DNA of 64,000 bases from positions 3,534,001 through 3,598,000 of the forward strand of contig OZ242313.1 of the NCBI GenBank assembly GCA_965208065.1, read 5' to 3'. The translations under genes were made by a program, and so were the position numbers. Under the pieces are notes generated by a model. That model did not search any database, had not been told where the DNA came from, and saw only the letters and a list, made by a program, of their open reading frames with translations. This DNA comes from Bin103 sp002238925. Lineage in GTDB: Bacteria; Spirochaetota; Spirochaetia; SZUA-6; Bin103. This document shows, piece after piece, positions 17,758 through 27,148 of this stretch. Position 1 is the stretch's first letter. The number at the start of each line of letters is the position of its first letter.

Positions 17758-18528
17758 CTACCCCGCCACCGCGCGAACGCGCAGGCGCACGTAGTCCACC
17801 GTCCAGGCACCGCCGGCAGCACGCAGCCGGGGCGCCGCCGCAGCCGAGACCTCGGCCACGATCGCGGTGCGCGTGGCGCGGTCCAGATCGGCAAGCCACG
17901 CGGCGCCGAACAGTTGCAGCCACTCGGCGAGCGTACCCGGAATCGGCGTCGGGCGGTCGAACAGGGTCATCCCGGTCACCGTGAAGCCACCGCTTTCGAG
18001 CAATGCCCGGTATGCCTGCGGCGTCGGAAAGTACCAGGGATCGCGGACCGCCGGGTCGAGCCCGCGGCGTTCGAACGCGGCATGCAGCGCGCCGCGGACC
18101 GTGGCGATGTTGCCGACCCCGCCGAATTCGGCCGCGAAGCAGCCGCCGGTGCGCAACAGCCGCCGCACTCCCGCGATAACCGGCGCCGGTTCGCGGATCC
18201 AGTGCAGGACCGCATTGGAGAACACCCCATCGAAGCTGCCCGCGGCGAAGCCGGCGTCGGCGAGGCGGCGCGCGTCGGCCACCCGCGCGTTCACCCCGCG
18301 TTGCCGCGCTGCCGCCACGAACGCCTCGCTGCGGTCCACGCCTACCACCGTGCAGCCGTGCGCGGCCAACGCCATGGTGAGTTCGCCGTCGCCGCAGCCC
18401 AAATCCAGGATGCGGTCGCCCGGGCGCGGGTCGAGCAGGTCGATCACGCCTCGGCCCAGTTCCGGGACGTAGGGAGCGCAGCGCCGGTACTGCTCCGGCT
18501 GCCAGCGCTGTTCGTTGTGCGCCGCCAT
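17758..18528 (-). CDS. SAM-dependent methyltransferase (trans-aconitate methyltransferase-like)
   Basis: The 256-residue class I methyltransferase has motif I ILDLGCGDGELT (about 40-51), motif II VVGVDRSEAFV (about 60-70) and the acidic/aromatic post-motif FDGVFSNAVLHWI near 100-112. It begins RWQPEQYRRCAPYVPELG, the short N-terminal segment seen in Tam-like enzymes that methylate small carboxylates, although many paralogues have other substrates. The ATG at 18528 is chosen because a TACCAT hexamer lies 7 nt upstream; the frame stays open further upstream without similarity. It is divergent from leuB, with start codons 71 nt apart. Confidence 0.8.
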   Translation of the reverse strand: MAAHNEQRWQPEQYRRCAPYVPELGRGVIDLLDPRPGDRILDLGCGDGELTMALAAHGCTVVGVDRSEAFVAAARQRGVNARVADARRLADAGFAAGSFDGVFSNAVLHWIREPAPVIAGVRRLLRTGGCFAAEFGGVGNIATVRGALHAAFERRGLDPAVRDPWYFPTPQAYRALLESGGFTVTGMTLFDRPTPIPGTLAEWLQLFGAAWLADLDRATRTAIVAEVSAAAAPRLRAAGGAWTVDYVRLRVRAVAG

Positions 18529-18598
18529 CGGCCCAATGGTACCCGCGCCGCGGCAGGGATGGTATTCGGCGCCCAGTGTTGATAGGGTGCCACCCACC

Positions 18599-19717
18599 AT
18601 GAACGCTTCTATCGCCGTCCTCGAAGGCGACGGCATCGGCCCCGAGATCGTCGGCGAGGCCTTGAAGGTACTCGATGCGGTCGCCGCACGATTCGGCCAC
18701 CGGTTCGACTATCGGCGCACGCCATTTGGCGCCGGTGCCTGGTTTGCCAGCGGCGCCGCCTTTCCGGCCGAATCGAAGGCGGTGTGCGACGCCGCCGACG
18801 CCATCCTGAAAGGCCCGGCCGGAGTGGCGCTCGACGACATGCGCGCCATACCGGTGGATCAGCGCCCCGAGCTCGCGATTCTGGAACTGCGCCAGCGCTA
18901 CAATACGTTCGCCAACTTCCGCCCGGTGGTGCTGCCGCGCCGCCTCGCCGCGCTGTCGCCGCTGCGCCCGGAGATAATCGGTGACGGCGTCGACATCCTG
19001 ATGATCCGCGAGCTGGTGGGCGGCATCTATTTCGGCGAGAAGGTTGAGGGCGAGCACACCCAGGGGCGTTACGCCAGCGACGACTGCCACTACTCGCGCG
19101 CGCAGATCGAACAGGTCACCGAAGTAGCGTTCGCCGAGGCGAAGGCGCGCGGTTGCCACCTGACCGTGGTGCACAAGTCCAACATCCTGGCTACCTCGCG
19201 GCTCTGGGAGGAGGTGGTCGAAGAGCTGGCACCGCGTTTTCCGGCGGTCGACTACTCGTCGATCCTGGTGGACAACGCGGCCTTCCAATTGGCGGTGAAC
19301 CCGGCGCAGTTCAATGGCGTGATGCTGCTCGACAACATGCAGGGCGACATTCTCAGCGACCAGGCGGGAGGTATCGTCGGCTCCCTCGGACTGATGTGCA
19401 GCGCCAGCGTCGGCCCGGAGAAGAGTTACTACGAAGCGGTACACGGGTCGGCGCCCGACATTGCCGGAAGGGGCGTGGCGAATCCGTTCTCCCTGATCGG
19501 CAGCGCCGCGCTCCTGCTGGAGAAGAGTTTCGGCCTCGGCGCCGAAGCCGCCGCAGTCTGGGACGCACTATGGAGCGCCCTGGACGCGGGCCGGGTAACG
19601 GTCGACCTGGCTGCCGCGGGCGGACCGGAACCGCTCTCCACCGCCCAATTCGGCGACGCGGTGGCGCAAGGCGTACTCGCCAACGGGAACGCCGGCGGCG
19701 CGGAGCGCGGCCGATGA
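18599..19717 (+). CDS. leuB: 3-Isopropylmalate dehydrogenase
   Basis: It catalyses NAD+-dependent oxidative decarboxylation of 3-isopropylmalate in leucine biosynthesis. The 372-residue length is standard. IAVLEGDGIGPEIV is at the N-terminus, LELRQRYNTFANFRPV at about 97-112 supplies substrate-binding arginines, VHKSNIL holds the catalytic Lys near 190, and DNMQGDILSDQAGGIVGSLG near 245-264 carries the metal-binding aspartates. EAVHGSAPDIAGRG and NPFSLI follow. Related tartrate or isocitrate dehydrogenases are less likely given the LRQRY..FANFRP loop. The ATG overlaps nothing upstream; the stop overlaps the hpt start (ATGA). No leuA/C/D is in the window. Confidence 0.93.
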   Translation: MNASIAVLEGDGIGPEIVGEALKVLDAVAARFGHRFDYRRTPFGAGAWFASGAAFPAESKAVCDAADAILKGPAGVALDDMRAIPVDQRPELAILELRQRYNTFANFRPVVLPRRLAALSPLRPEIIGDGVDILMIRELVGGIYFGEKVEGEHTQGRYASDDCHYSRAQIEQVTEVAFAEAKARGCHLTVVHKSNILATSRLWEEVVEELAPRFPAVDYSSILVDNAAFQLAVNPAQFNGVMLLDNMQGDILSDQAGGIVGSLGLMCSASVGPEKSYYEAVHGSAPDIAGRGVANPFSLIGSAALLLEKSFGLGAEAAAVWDALWSALDAGRVTVDLAAAGGPEPLSTAQFGDAVAQGVLANGNAGGAERGR

Positions 19718-20427
19718 CCGACCTCGGTGAGCACACGGCGGCGACCGGCATGAGCGGTCCGGTCGTCGTTCCGGAGCACGGCCTTGCCGAGACCGGCGGC
19801 GATGCCGATCCCGAACACCCGCCCGCCGCGCCCACCCGCGTGCCGCCACGGTTCCGCGGGCGCGTGTCGCGGGTGCTGATTCCGGAGCGGGTGTTGCAGC
19901 GCCGCATCGCCGACATGGCGCGCGAGCTGGCTCGCCGGCATCCTCCGGACGGCGAGCTGGTAATTACCCCGGTACTCAACGGCGCGTTCATGTTCGCCGC
20001 CGATCTCGCCCGCGCGCTTGGCGCCGTGAGCACGCTCGACGTCCGCTTCGAGTTTGCCAAGACCAGCACCTACGGCGAAGCCCTCGGCGCCGGCGGCGAC
20101 CAGCGGCGCGTGCAGATCGACCTGCAACCCGCCGACGTGGTGGGCCGCTCCATGCTGCTCGTGGACGACATCCTGGACCATGGTTTTACGCTGTGCGCGC
20201 TACGCGACCGGATGGCCGGTTGGGGCGTGCGCCACGTGCAGGTGTGCGTCCTGCTCGACAAGCAGCTCACCGACCCCTCGCCGGAAACGCTCGCGCAGCG
20301 CGCCAAGGCCGCTCCCGACCTGATCGGCTTCCGGATCCCGGACGTGTGGGTAGCCGGCTACGGCCTCGACGCCGCCGGTGCCCTGCGCCAGCTGCCCGGC
20401 ATCGTCGCCGTGGACCCGGAAGCCTGA
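19714..20427 (+). CDS. hpt: Hypoxanthine(-guanine) phosphoribosyltransferase family
   Basis: It salvages purine bases by transferring the phosphoribosyl group of PRPP. The core (residues about 50-235) shows PVLNGAFMFAADL, DVRFEFAKTSTYG and the PRPP-binding LLVDDILDHGFTL near 148-160, followed by LLDKQL and the end motif PDVWVAGYGLDAAG. The first 45 residues are an unusual Pro/Glu/Gly-rich extension not present in typical 180-residue Hpt; an internal start (a GTG near 19840, for example) is possible, but the ATGA overlap with leuB supports the long form. Coupling a purine salvage gene to leuB is not a usual arrangement. Confidence 0.85.
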   Translation: MTDLGEHTAATGMSGPVVVPEHGLAETGGDADPEHPPAAPTRVPPRFRGRVSRVLIPERVLQRRIADMARELARRHPPDGELVITPVLNGAFMFAADLARALGAVSTLDVRFEFAKTSTYGEALGAGGDQRRVQIDLQPADVVGRSMLLVDDILDHGFTLCALRDRMAGWGVRHVQVCVLLDKQLTDPSPETLAQRAKAAPDLIGFRIPDVWVAGYGLDAAGALRQLPGIVAVDPEA

Positions 20428-20520
20428 CCGTATCTGCGCACCGCGCGCGGTGCGGCCGGGTCGCCCGCGGACCGCTTGCCGTTGCCTGACGCGCGGCAAG
20501 CCACTACCGTTAGGGCGAAG

Positions 20521-23500
20521 ATGTCACCAACACCCGCAATCGAACTCACGCCCGGCGCCGAGTTGCACGGTTTCCGGCTGCACAGCGCGACCGAGGTGCC
20601 GGAGGTACGCTCCGTCGCCTATCTCCTCGAACACCCGGCCAGCGGCGCCCGCCTGCTGCACCTGCACACCGCCGACCCCGAGAACCTGTTCTCGGTTACC
20701 TTCCCGACGCCGTCCTCCGACGACACCGGCGTGCCGCACATCCTCGAGCATTGCGTGCTGGCCGGCTCACGCCGCTTTCCGGTGCGCGAACCGTTTTTCG
20801 AAATGATCAAGATGAGCATGGCCACCTTCATCAACGCGATGACCGGCGAGGACGCTACCTACTACCCGGTGGCCAGCAACGTGCCCAAGGACCTGTTCAA
20901 CCTGGCCGAGGTGTACTTCGACGCCGTCTTCCACCCGCTGCTGACCGAGCAGACGTTCCGCCGCGAGGGCCACCACCTGGCGCCGGCGGCGTCCGGCGAC
21001 CACGGCAACGGCGGCAACGGCAACGGCGGCGCCGACGGCGGCAACCGGCTGGCGATCAGCGGCATCGTGTACAACGAGATGAAGGGCGCCTTCTCCGACC
21101 CCGACGCCAGCCTGGCACGGCTGCTCAATCACGGCCTGCTGCCGGACACCATCTACGCGCACGAGAGCGGCGGCACGCCGGACGCGATCCCGGACCTCAC
21201 CTACGACTCGTTCCGCCGCTTCCACGCCAACTACTACCACCCGAGCAACGCCTACTTCTTCGCGTACGGCGACATCGCCACCGCCAACTACTGCCGCTTC
21301 CTCGACCAGCGGCTCGCCGGCTTCTCCCGCCGCACGGTGACCTGGCCCGACGGCGTTGCCGGCGACCGCTTCGCCCCGGCCCGCCAGCGCCCCTGGCCGG
21401 CGGCCCGCTCCCTGCGCGAGCGTTACCCGATCGGCGCCAACGAACCCGGCGAGGAGCGCACCTACCTGATCAACGCCTGGCTTACCGGCGATGCGCTCGA
21501 TCCGGTGGATGGCGCGCTGATGCACGTCCTGTCGCTGATTCTCGCCGGCAATGAAGCGGCGCCGCTGCGCAGGGCGGTGGTCGCTTCACGCCTGGGCGCC
21601 GACCTGACCTACTCCGGGAGTTCGTCGGTCGGGCACGAAGCCACTTTCGTGATCGGCATTCGCGGCAGCGAGGCGGACCGGGCCGACCGGTTTGCCGGCC
21701 TGATCGACACCACCCTGCGCGACATCGCCGCCGGCGGCATCAGCGCCGAGATGGTGGAGACCGGGTTCCGGCAGGCGGCCTTCGAGTACCTGGAAGTACA
21801 GCCGATGTTCCCCCTGCACACCCTGTTCCGGGTGGTGGGAAGCTGGATCTACGGCGCCGACCCGTTGCGCTTTCTGCGCCTCGGAACCCATCTGGCCGAA
21901 TGCCGCGAACGCTGGCGGCAAGAGCCCGGCCTGTTCGCGAGGCTGCTGCGCGAACGGCTTATCGACAATCCGCACCGGTTGAACGTGGTGATGAGCCCCG
22001 ACCGCGCCATGCAGGCTGAACTGGACCATCGCCTGCACAGCCGCGTCGAACGGATCGAGAGCGGCATGACCGAGGAACAGGTCGCCGCCGCCGCCGCGGC
22101 CGCCGCGGAGCTGGAACAACTCAACAGCACGCCCAACACCGCCGAGCAACTGGCCAGCCTGCCGCAACTCCGCGTATCGGACCTGCCGGCGGCGCTGCAG
22201 CACGTCGACACCGAGGTAAGCGACAATGCCGGCATCACGCTGTTGCGCAATGACGTGTTCTCCAACGGCGTGAACTACCTGGCGGTCGACTTCGACCTGG
22301 CCGGCCTGCCGGCCGAGTTGTGGCCCTACCTGCCGCGCTACCTCGAAGCGACCGAAAAACTGGGCGTCGCCGGGGCCAACTACGAGGAAATCGCGCGCCG
22401 CAAGGCGGCCGCCACCGGCGGCGTGCGCGCGTCGCTGTCACTCGGCCACCACGGCGTGCACGCGGAGCGCACGCTGCGCGGGGTGCGGTTCAGCCTGAAG
22501 GCGCTCGACGACCAGATGGAAGAGGCGTTGTCGCTGCTCGGCAGCCTGCTGTTCGGCGTCGATCCGCGCGACCGCGACCGGCTGCGCGAGGTGGTGATCC
22601 AGGAGCGCATGCGCTACCGCACCGGGCTGGTGCGCGGCGGCGCCCGCACCGCGGGACTGCACGCCGGACGCGGCCTCGATCTGGCCGGCCACCTGGCGGA
22701 AATCGCGAACGGCCTGCCGCAGCTTGCCCTGTGCGAGCAACTGGCGGAGCAATTCGACGCACGCCATGACGGCCTGATGGCGCGCATTGAGCAAATCCGT
22801 GACTTTCTGCTGGTACGCGACCGGCTCACGGTAAGTCATACCGGCACCGAACGCGGCGCCGGCGCGGTGGCGGCGGCGCTGGCCGACTGGAGCGGCCGGC
22901 TGCGCAACGAGCCGGTAACCGACGCCGACCTCGGCTTCACGCCGTTTGCCGCCGCGCAGCGCGAGGGCCTGGCGGCACAGATGGACGTAGCCTACTGCGC
23001 GCAGGTGTTTGCCGCGCCGCACATTTCGCAGCCGGACGCGGTGCCGCTGGAGGTGGGGGCGCACATCGTGAACCTCGACTGGATCCTTCCCGAGATCCGC
23101 TTCAAGGGCAACGCGTACGGCGCCTGGTTCCGCTACGACGCGGTCGGCGGATCGGCGGCGTTCGGCTCCTACCGCGATCCGCACATAGTCCGTACGCTCG
23201 ATGTGTTCGCCCGCGCGCGCGACTACGTGCACGCCGCGGCATGGAGCGACGAGGAGATCGGACGCGCGGTCATCGCAGTCGCCAAGCGCGGCTTCACGCC
23301 GCTGCGGCCGCGGCCCGCCAACGGGCTCGCCCTGCAGCGCTACCTGGCGGGCATCACGCCCGAGATGCGCGAGGCGCGCCACGAGCAGTTGAAGAGCGTC
23401 ACCGCCGGCGCGGTCAAGGCGGCTCTCGACCGGCTGTTGGGCGGCGGCCTGGCGCACGCACCGGTGTGCGTGGTGTCGAGCCGCGCCATGCTGGAGCAGG

Positions 23501-23574
23501 CCAATCGCGAGTTGGCCGGCAACCCGCTGGCGATCGCCGAGATCCTGCAGGCCCGTCCCGACGCGGCGGCCTGA
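20521..23574 (+). CDS. M16C-family zinc metalloprotease (presequence protease / Cym1-like)
   Basis: This 1017-residue peptidase has the inverted zinc motif HILEH at residues 73-77 (two His ligands and the catalytic Glu) and the downstream helix LFNLAEVYFDAVFHP near 127-141 containing the third ligand. The two-halved architecture of about 1000 residues matches PreP/Cym1 and bacterial homologues (known in spirochaetes and clostridia), which degrade unfolded peptides in a closed chamber. Residues about 159-178 are a Gly/Asn-rich insertion (GDHGNGGNGNGGADGGN) replacing a loop. There is no signal peptide, so a cytoplasmic location is likely. The ATG at 20521 fits the family N-terminus better than an upstream in-frame ATG at 20476. 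Confidence 0.9.
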   Translation: MSPTPAIELTPGAELHGFRLHSATEVPEVRSVAYLLEHPASGARLLHLHTADPENLFSVTFPTPSSDDTGVPHILEHCVLAGSRRFPVREPFFEMIKMSMATFINAMTGEDATYYPVASNVPKDLFNLAEVYFDAVFHPLLTEQTFRREGHHLAPAASGDHGNGGNGNGGADGGNRLAISGIVYNEMKGAFSDPDASLARLLNHGLLPDTIYAHESGGTPDAIPDLTYDSFRRFHANYYHPSNAYFFAYGDIATANYCRFLDQRLAGFSRRTVTWPDGVAGDRFAPARQRPWPAARSLRERYPIGANEPGEERTYLINAWLTGDALDPVDGALMHVLSLILAGNEAAPLRRAVVASRLGADLTYSGSSSVGHEATFVIGIRGSEADRADRFAGLIDTTLRDIAAGGISAEMVETGFRQAAFEYLEVQPMFPLHTLFRVVGSWIYGADPLRFLRLGTHLAECRERWRQEPGLFARLLRERLIDNPHRLNVVMSPDRAMQAELDHRLHSRVERIESGMTEEQVAAAAAAAAELEQLNSTPNTAEQLASLPQLRVSDLPAALQHVDTEVSDNAGITLLRNDVFSNGVNYLAVDFDLAGLPAELWPYLPRYLEATEKLGVAGANYEEIARRKAAATGGVRASLSLGHHGVHAERTLRGVRFSLKALDDQMEEALSLLGSLLFGVDPRDRDRLREVVIQERMRYRTGLVRGGARTAGLHAGRGLDLAGHLAEIANGLPQLALCEQLAEQFDARHDGLMARIEQIRDFLLVRDRLTVSHTGTERGAGAVAAALADWSGRLRNEPVTDADLGFTPFAAAQREGLAAQMDVAYCAQVFAAPHISQPDAVPLEVGAHIVNLDWILPEIRFKGNAYGAWFRYDAVGGSAAFGSYRDPHIVRTLDVFARARDYVHAAAWSDEEIGRAVIAVAKRGFTPLRPRPANGLALQRYLAGITPEMREARHEQLKSVTAGAVKAALDRLLGGGLAHAPVCVVSSRAMLEQANRELAGNPLAIAEILQARPDAAA

Positions 23575-23629
23575 ACGGCGCGTCCGCCGTCAGTCCGAGC
23601 CGGACCGCGCCAGCGGCGGGAGTCCCACC

Positions 23630-24907
23630 ATGCGTGCAGTGAGGGATGGCGATGCCGGCACCACGCGCCGCCGGTTTCTGGCCGCCGCCGGCAAGGGCGC
23701 GGTGTTGACGCTGGCCATGTTCGGCGCCGGGCCGCAGGCCGTAGCACGCGGGCTGTTCGGACGCGGCCTGCTGCCGAGCGCATGGGAGCACGACTCCAAC
23801 ACGGCCGATTTGTCCAATACGGCCGATTTTCCGCTGCCGAAGCCCGGCATGATCGTGCACGGCGAGCAGCCGTTCAACGGCGAGTTTCCGCCGCACCTGC
23901 TCGACGACCCGGTCACGCCCACCGCGCGCCACTTCGTGCGCAACAACGGCGGCATCCCGCGGCGCGCACGCAGCAAGGATCTGGGCGGATGGGTGCTGCG
24001 TGTCGACGGCGAAGTGCGCCACTCCCTGGCGCTGACGCTGGACGACCTGCTGTGTCTGCCGCAGGTCACGATGCAGGCGGTGCTGGAGTGCGCCGGCAAT
24101 GGCAGAAGCCTGTTCCACCCGCCGGTGGGCGGCACCCCGTGGATCCGCGGCGCGGTGGCGTGCAGCGAGTGGACCGGCGTGCGCCTGCGCGACGTGCTGG
24201 AGCTGGCCGGGGTGCGGGACGGCGCCGTCTACGTGGCCGCATTCGGCGAGGACGCGCCGCTCGACGGCGGCGAGCCGTTCTCGCGCGGCATCCCGATCGG
24301 GAAAGCCATGGACGAACACACGCTGATCGCCGTGGCGATGAACGGCGAGCCGCTGCCGGCCGCGCACGGTTTTCCGGCGCGCCTGCTGGTCCCGGGCTGG
24401 ATCGGCAGCGCCATGCAGAAGTGGCTGGCCCGCCTCTGGGTGCGCGACCGCGTGCACGACTCCGCCAAGATGAGCGGATACTCCTACCGCGTACCGGCCT
24501 ATCCCGTGGCCCCGGGCGCCACGCCGCCGGCCGCGGACATGCGGGTCGCCACCGCGTGGCTGGTCAAGTCGCTCATTACCCGGCCGCGATCCGGGCTCGA
24601 GGTAGCGCGTAACGTGAGCGTGCCGGTCGGCGGCCATGCCTGGGCGGGCGAACACGAGGTACGGCGGGTGGCGGTCTCCACCGACTTCGGAATTACCTGG
24701 CAGGACGCCCGCGTGACGGCACCGGCCAACCGGTATGCCTGGTACCACTGGCAGACCGAGGTGGCGTTCGCAAACCGCGGCTACTACGAGGTCTGGGCGC
24801 GGGCGTTCGACAACACCGGCAACGCGCAGCCATTCCGGCAACCATGGAATCCGAAAGGCTATCTCGGCAACGTCGTGCACCGGGTGCCGGTGCGGGTGGC
24901 GCCGTAA
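23630..24907 (+). CDS. Tat-exported molybdopterin sulfite-oxidase-family protein (SoxC/YedY-like)
   Basis: The 425-residue protein starts with a twin-arginine signal (TTRRRFLAAAGKG, residues 11-23). The molybdopterin domain shows RHFVRNNGGIP and the probable Mo-ligating Cys in LECAGNGR near 154, then WTGVRLRDVLELAG, VPGWIGSAMQKW, and a C-terminal Ig-like dimerisation domain (about 310-425; AWAGEHEVRRVAVSTDFGITW). This is the sulfite oxidase/SoxC architecture. It would act in the periplasm as a sulfite or sulfur-compound dehydrogenase; no cytochrome partner is encoded next to it. An 18-nt duplication gives SNTAD twice near residues 56-66. Confidence 0.9.
   Translation: MRAVRDGDAGTTRRRFLAAAGKGAVLTLAMFGAGPQAVARGLFGRGLLPSAWEHDSNTADLSNTADFPLPKPGMIVHGEQPFNGEFPPHLLDDPVTPTARHFVRNNGGIPRRARSKDLGGWVLRVDGEVRHSLALTLDDLLCLPQVTMQAVLECAGNGRSLFHPPVGGTPWIRGAVACSEWTGVRLRDVLELAGVRDGAVYVAAFGEDAPLDGGEPFSRGIPIGKAMDEHTLIAVAMNGEPLPAAHGFPARLLVPGWIGSAMQKWLARLWVRDRVHDSAKMSGYSYRVPAYPVAPGATPPAADMRVATAWLVKSLITRPRSGLEVARNVSVPVGGHAWAGEHEVRRVAVSTDFGITWQDARVTAPANRYAWYHWQTEVAFANRGYYEVWARAFDNTGNAQPFRQPWNPKGYLGNVVHRVPVRVAP
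23795..23830 (+). repeat. 18-nt in-frame tandem duplication in the sulfite-oxidase-like gene
   Basis: Two 18-nt units (23795-23812 and 23813-23830) differ at two bases and encode SNTADL then SNTADF, in the linker just after the Tat signal. Confidence 0.75.
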
Positions 24908-24953
24908 GACGGTCGCCTTGCGCGAGGGCCGGCGGGCGGTCAATAGTCGGCGC

Positions 24954-25745
24954 ATGGCGCAACCGAACCCCTTCTCCCTCGCCGGACGACGTGCCCTGGT
25001 CTCCGGCGGCAGCCGCGGCATCGGACTCGGCGTGGCCCTGGCAATGGCCGACGCGGGAGCATCGCTGGCGCTGGTGAGCCGCGACCCGGCGGCCCTGGCG
25101 GCGGCGCGCGACCGCATCGCCGGGCGCGGCGGCGAAGCGACGGTGTACCCGTGCGACCTGACCGACGGCGACGGCATCGACGACCTGTTTCGGCGGGTGC
25201 GCGCGGACGGCCCGGTCGACATCCTGGTGAACAACGCCGGCGGCACGCGCCGCGCCCGTGCCGAGGAACTGAGCGCGTCGGACTGGCAATTCGTGCTCGA
25301 CCTCAACCTCACCGCCGTGTTCCGCCTGACGCAGGCATTCGGCCGGGACCGGATCGCACATGTGGGCGGCGCGCCGGCGCCGGCCGGGACGGCGAGGGTA
25401 ATCAACATCGCCTCCCTGCTCAGCGAGCAGGCGCGCCCGCAGAACGCGCCCTACGCGGCGACCAAGGGCGCCATCCGGCAGCTCACCAAGGCGCTCGCGG
25501 TGGAGTGGGCGCCGTACGGCATCAACGTCAATGCCATCGGTCCCGGCTACATCAAGACCGACATGACCCGCCCGCTGTGGGAAGACGACTCGTTCGACGC
25601 ATGGGTGCGCGATCGCGCGCCGCTCGGCACCTGGGGCACACCCGCCGACATCGGTGCGGCGGCGGTGTTCCTGGCCTCTGCGGGAGCCAACTACATCACC
25701 GGCCAGGTTCTGTACGTGGACGGCGGCTGGCTGAGTTCGCTGTAG
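24954..25745 (+). CDS. Short-chain dehydrogenase/reductase (gluconate 5-dehydrogenase-like)
   Basis: This 263-residue classical SDR has the nucleotide loop SGGSRGIGLG (about 17-26), NNAGG near 90, the catalytic Ser in INIASLLS near 147 and YAATKG near 165-170. GWGTP/GTPADIGAAAVFLAS and ITGQVLYVDGG close the fold. Start residues NPFSLAGRRALV resemble gluconate or 2-deoxygluconate 5-dehydrogenases, so a sugar-acid substrate is plausible but unproven. The ATG at 24954 follows the sulfite-oxidase-like gene by 46 nt; an AATAGT hexamer lies 6 nt upstream. Confidence 0.88.
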   Translation: MAQPNPFSLAGRRALVSGGSRGIGLGVALAMADAGASLALVSRDPAALAAARDRIAGRGGEATVYPCDLTDGDGIDDLFRRVRADGPVDILVNNAGGTRRARAEELSASDWQFVLDLNLTAVFRLTQAFGRDRIAHVGGAPAPAGTARVINIASLLSEQARPQNAPYAATKGAIRQLTKALAVEWAPYGINVNAIGPGYIKTDMTRPLWEDDSFDAWVRDRAPLGTWGTPADIGAAAVFLASAGANYITGQVLYVDGGWLSSL

Positions 25746-25871
25746 CGTACGGGTTACTTGAGTCGCTCGAAGCGATAGTTGCCGGGTTGGAGGGGATTCG
25801 CGCTACATTGCGTGTACAGTGTTCCGTCGAATACTTGAGCTACCGGCACTAAAACCTTGGAGGAAGCGCAC
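25746..25871 (+). promoter_or_regulatory. Control region of the carotenoid operon
   Basis: This 126-nt gap precedes mvaS. It holds a small hairpin TCGCT-CGA-AGCGA (25763-25775) after the SDR stop, a possible promoter TTGCGT (25808-25813), 16 nt, AATACT (25830-25835), and a TGTACA palindrome (25813-25818) inside that spacer. A clear ribosome-binding site TTGGAGGAA precedes the ATG. The ribosome-binding site is convincing; the promoter is a guess. Confidence 0.4.
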
Positions 25872-27146
25872 ATGACAACCGGTATTGGCGATATGGCCGT
25901 ATACATCCCCAGGCTGATGATGCGATTGAGCCGTCTGTTGGAACGCTACGCGTTGTCCAACCCAACCATCCAGCGCATCCTGGATCGAGCCATCCACAAG
26001 ACCGGCCAGATCTCGGTGCGATTCCCCCACCTGTGGGAGGATGCCGTGACCATGGCGGCGCAGGCCGCGATGCAGGTGCTGTCGCGCATGAGCGACAGCG
26101 CAATCGCCAGTCTGCGCTACATCGCGGTCGGGACCGAGTCCGCCACCGACCTCGCGAAGCCGATCGCCGCCCACGTCGGCGGCATGCTGCGCGCGGCCGG
26201 TTTTCCGATCCCGAACTCGATCGCCACGTTTCAGACCCAGCACGCCTGTGCCGGCGGCACCTACTCGCTGCTCGGAGTGAACGCGCTGCTGGCGCTGAGT
26301 CCGATCCGCACCGAGCGCGGCCTGGTAATCTGCACCGACGTGGCGCGCTACGCCCCCGGCACCAGCGCCGAGATCACCGCCGGCGCCGGTGCCGTCGCCA
26401 TGATCGCCGAATGCGGCTGTGACCTCCTGGAGCTGGACGTGGCCAGCACCGGTTACGCATCCCGCGACGTCGATGACTTCTTTCGTCCGGTGGGCGCCAT
26501 TACCCCCCGCGTGCGCGGGTCGTTCTCGATCCACTGCTACAAGGAAACCATCGAAGACGCGTTCCTGGACCACTGCCAGCGCACCGGCCAAACTCCCGCC
26601 GAGGTGCTGCGCGACACCGACCTGTTCGCCTTCCACGCCCCCTATCATCACCTGCCCCTGGAATTGATGGGCTCGCTGGTTGCCCGCTATCTGGGGCTGT
26701 CCGGCCCGGAGATCAACCGCTACCTCGCCGAACGCGACTTCGACGCATCGATAAAGCCGGCGGCCATTGTCGGCAACCTGTACTCGGGGTCGGTGTTTCT
26801 GAGCCTCGCTTCCCTGCTGAACCGGCGCTGCCAGCGACGCGGCGACGAGATGGTCGGCGAGCGCCTGCTGATGCTGTCCTACGGTTCCGGCAATACCGCC
26901 GTGGCGCTGAGCGGACGGGTGGCGGAGGGCGCCCCGGAGGTGATCCGCCGCTGGGACATGGAATCCGCACTCAATCACGTGCAGGAAGCTCCGTCGGACG
27001 ACTACGACCGCTGGGTTGCCGGAGACAGCGAGCACGCCGGCTACCATACGCCGGGCCCCGCCGCGGCCAGCGGAATTCCGCGCGACTCCTTCTACCTGGA
27101 GCGAATTCGCGACGACGGCTACCGCGTATACGCGCTGCGCCGCTAA
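25872..27146 (+). CDS. mvaS: Hydroxymethylglutaryl-CoA synthase
   Basis: It condenses acetyl-CoA and acetoacetyl-CoA to HMG-CoA, the entry to the mevalonate route to isoprenoids. The 424-residue thiolase-fold protein has the full catalytic triad in family context: Glu89 in GTESATD, Cys126 in HACAGGT and His255 in FHAPYHH. TAGAGAVAMI, DDFFRPVG and GNLYSGSVFLSLASLL are also near-identical in pattern to staphylococcal MvaS. The start is ATG 25872, 8 nt after a strong GGAGG. It is longer than the usual 390 residues, with extra sequence near residues 20-60. It is the first gene of the crt operon; other mevalonate genes are not in the window. Confidence 0.9.
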   Translation: MTTGIGDMAVYIPRLMMRLSRLLERYALSNPTIQRILDRAIHKTGQISVRFPHLWEDAVTMAAQAAMQVLSRMSDSAIASLRYIAVGTESATDLAKPIAAHVGGMLRAAGFPIPNSIATFQTQHACAGGTYSLLGVNALLALSPIRTERGLVICTDVARYAPGTSAEITAGAGAVAMIAECGCDLLELDVASTGYASRDVDDFFRPVGAITPRVRGSFSIHCYKETIEDAFLDHCQRTGQTPAEVLRDTDLFAFHAPYHHLPLELMGSLVARYLGLSGPEINRYLAERDFDASIKPAAIVGNLYSGSVFLSLASLLNRRCQRRGDEMVGERLLMLSYGSGNTAVALSGRVAEGAPEVIRRWDMESALNHVQEAPSDDYDRWVAGDSEHAGYHTPGPAAASGIPRDSFYLERIRDDGYRVYALRR

Positions 27147-27148
27147 CC

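Noticed and set aside
25758..25809. Alternative carotenoid-operon promoters (TTGAGT at 25758; TTGCCG with TACATT at a 19-nt spacing, which would suit a MerR/CarH-type regulator)
   Set aside because: The hexamers are weak, the spacing is off for sigma70, and no dyad lies in the 19-nt spacer; no regulator gene is nearby to support it.
26000..27100. mvaS read as a FabH/chalcone-synthase-like ketosynthase
   Set aside because: The catalytic Glu (GTESATD), the Cys/His context and GNLYSGSVFLSLASLL match HMG-CoA synthase, not FabH.
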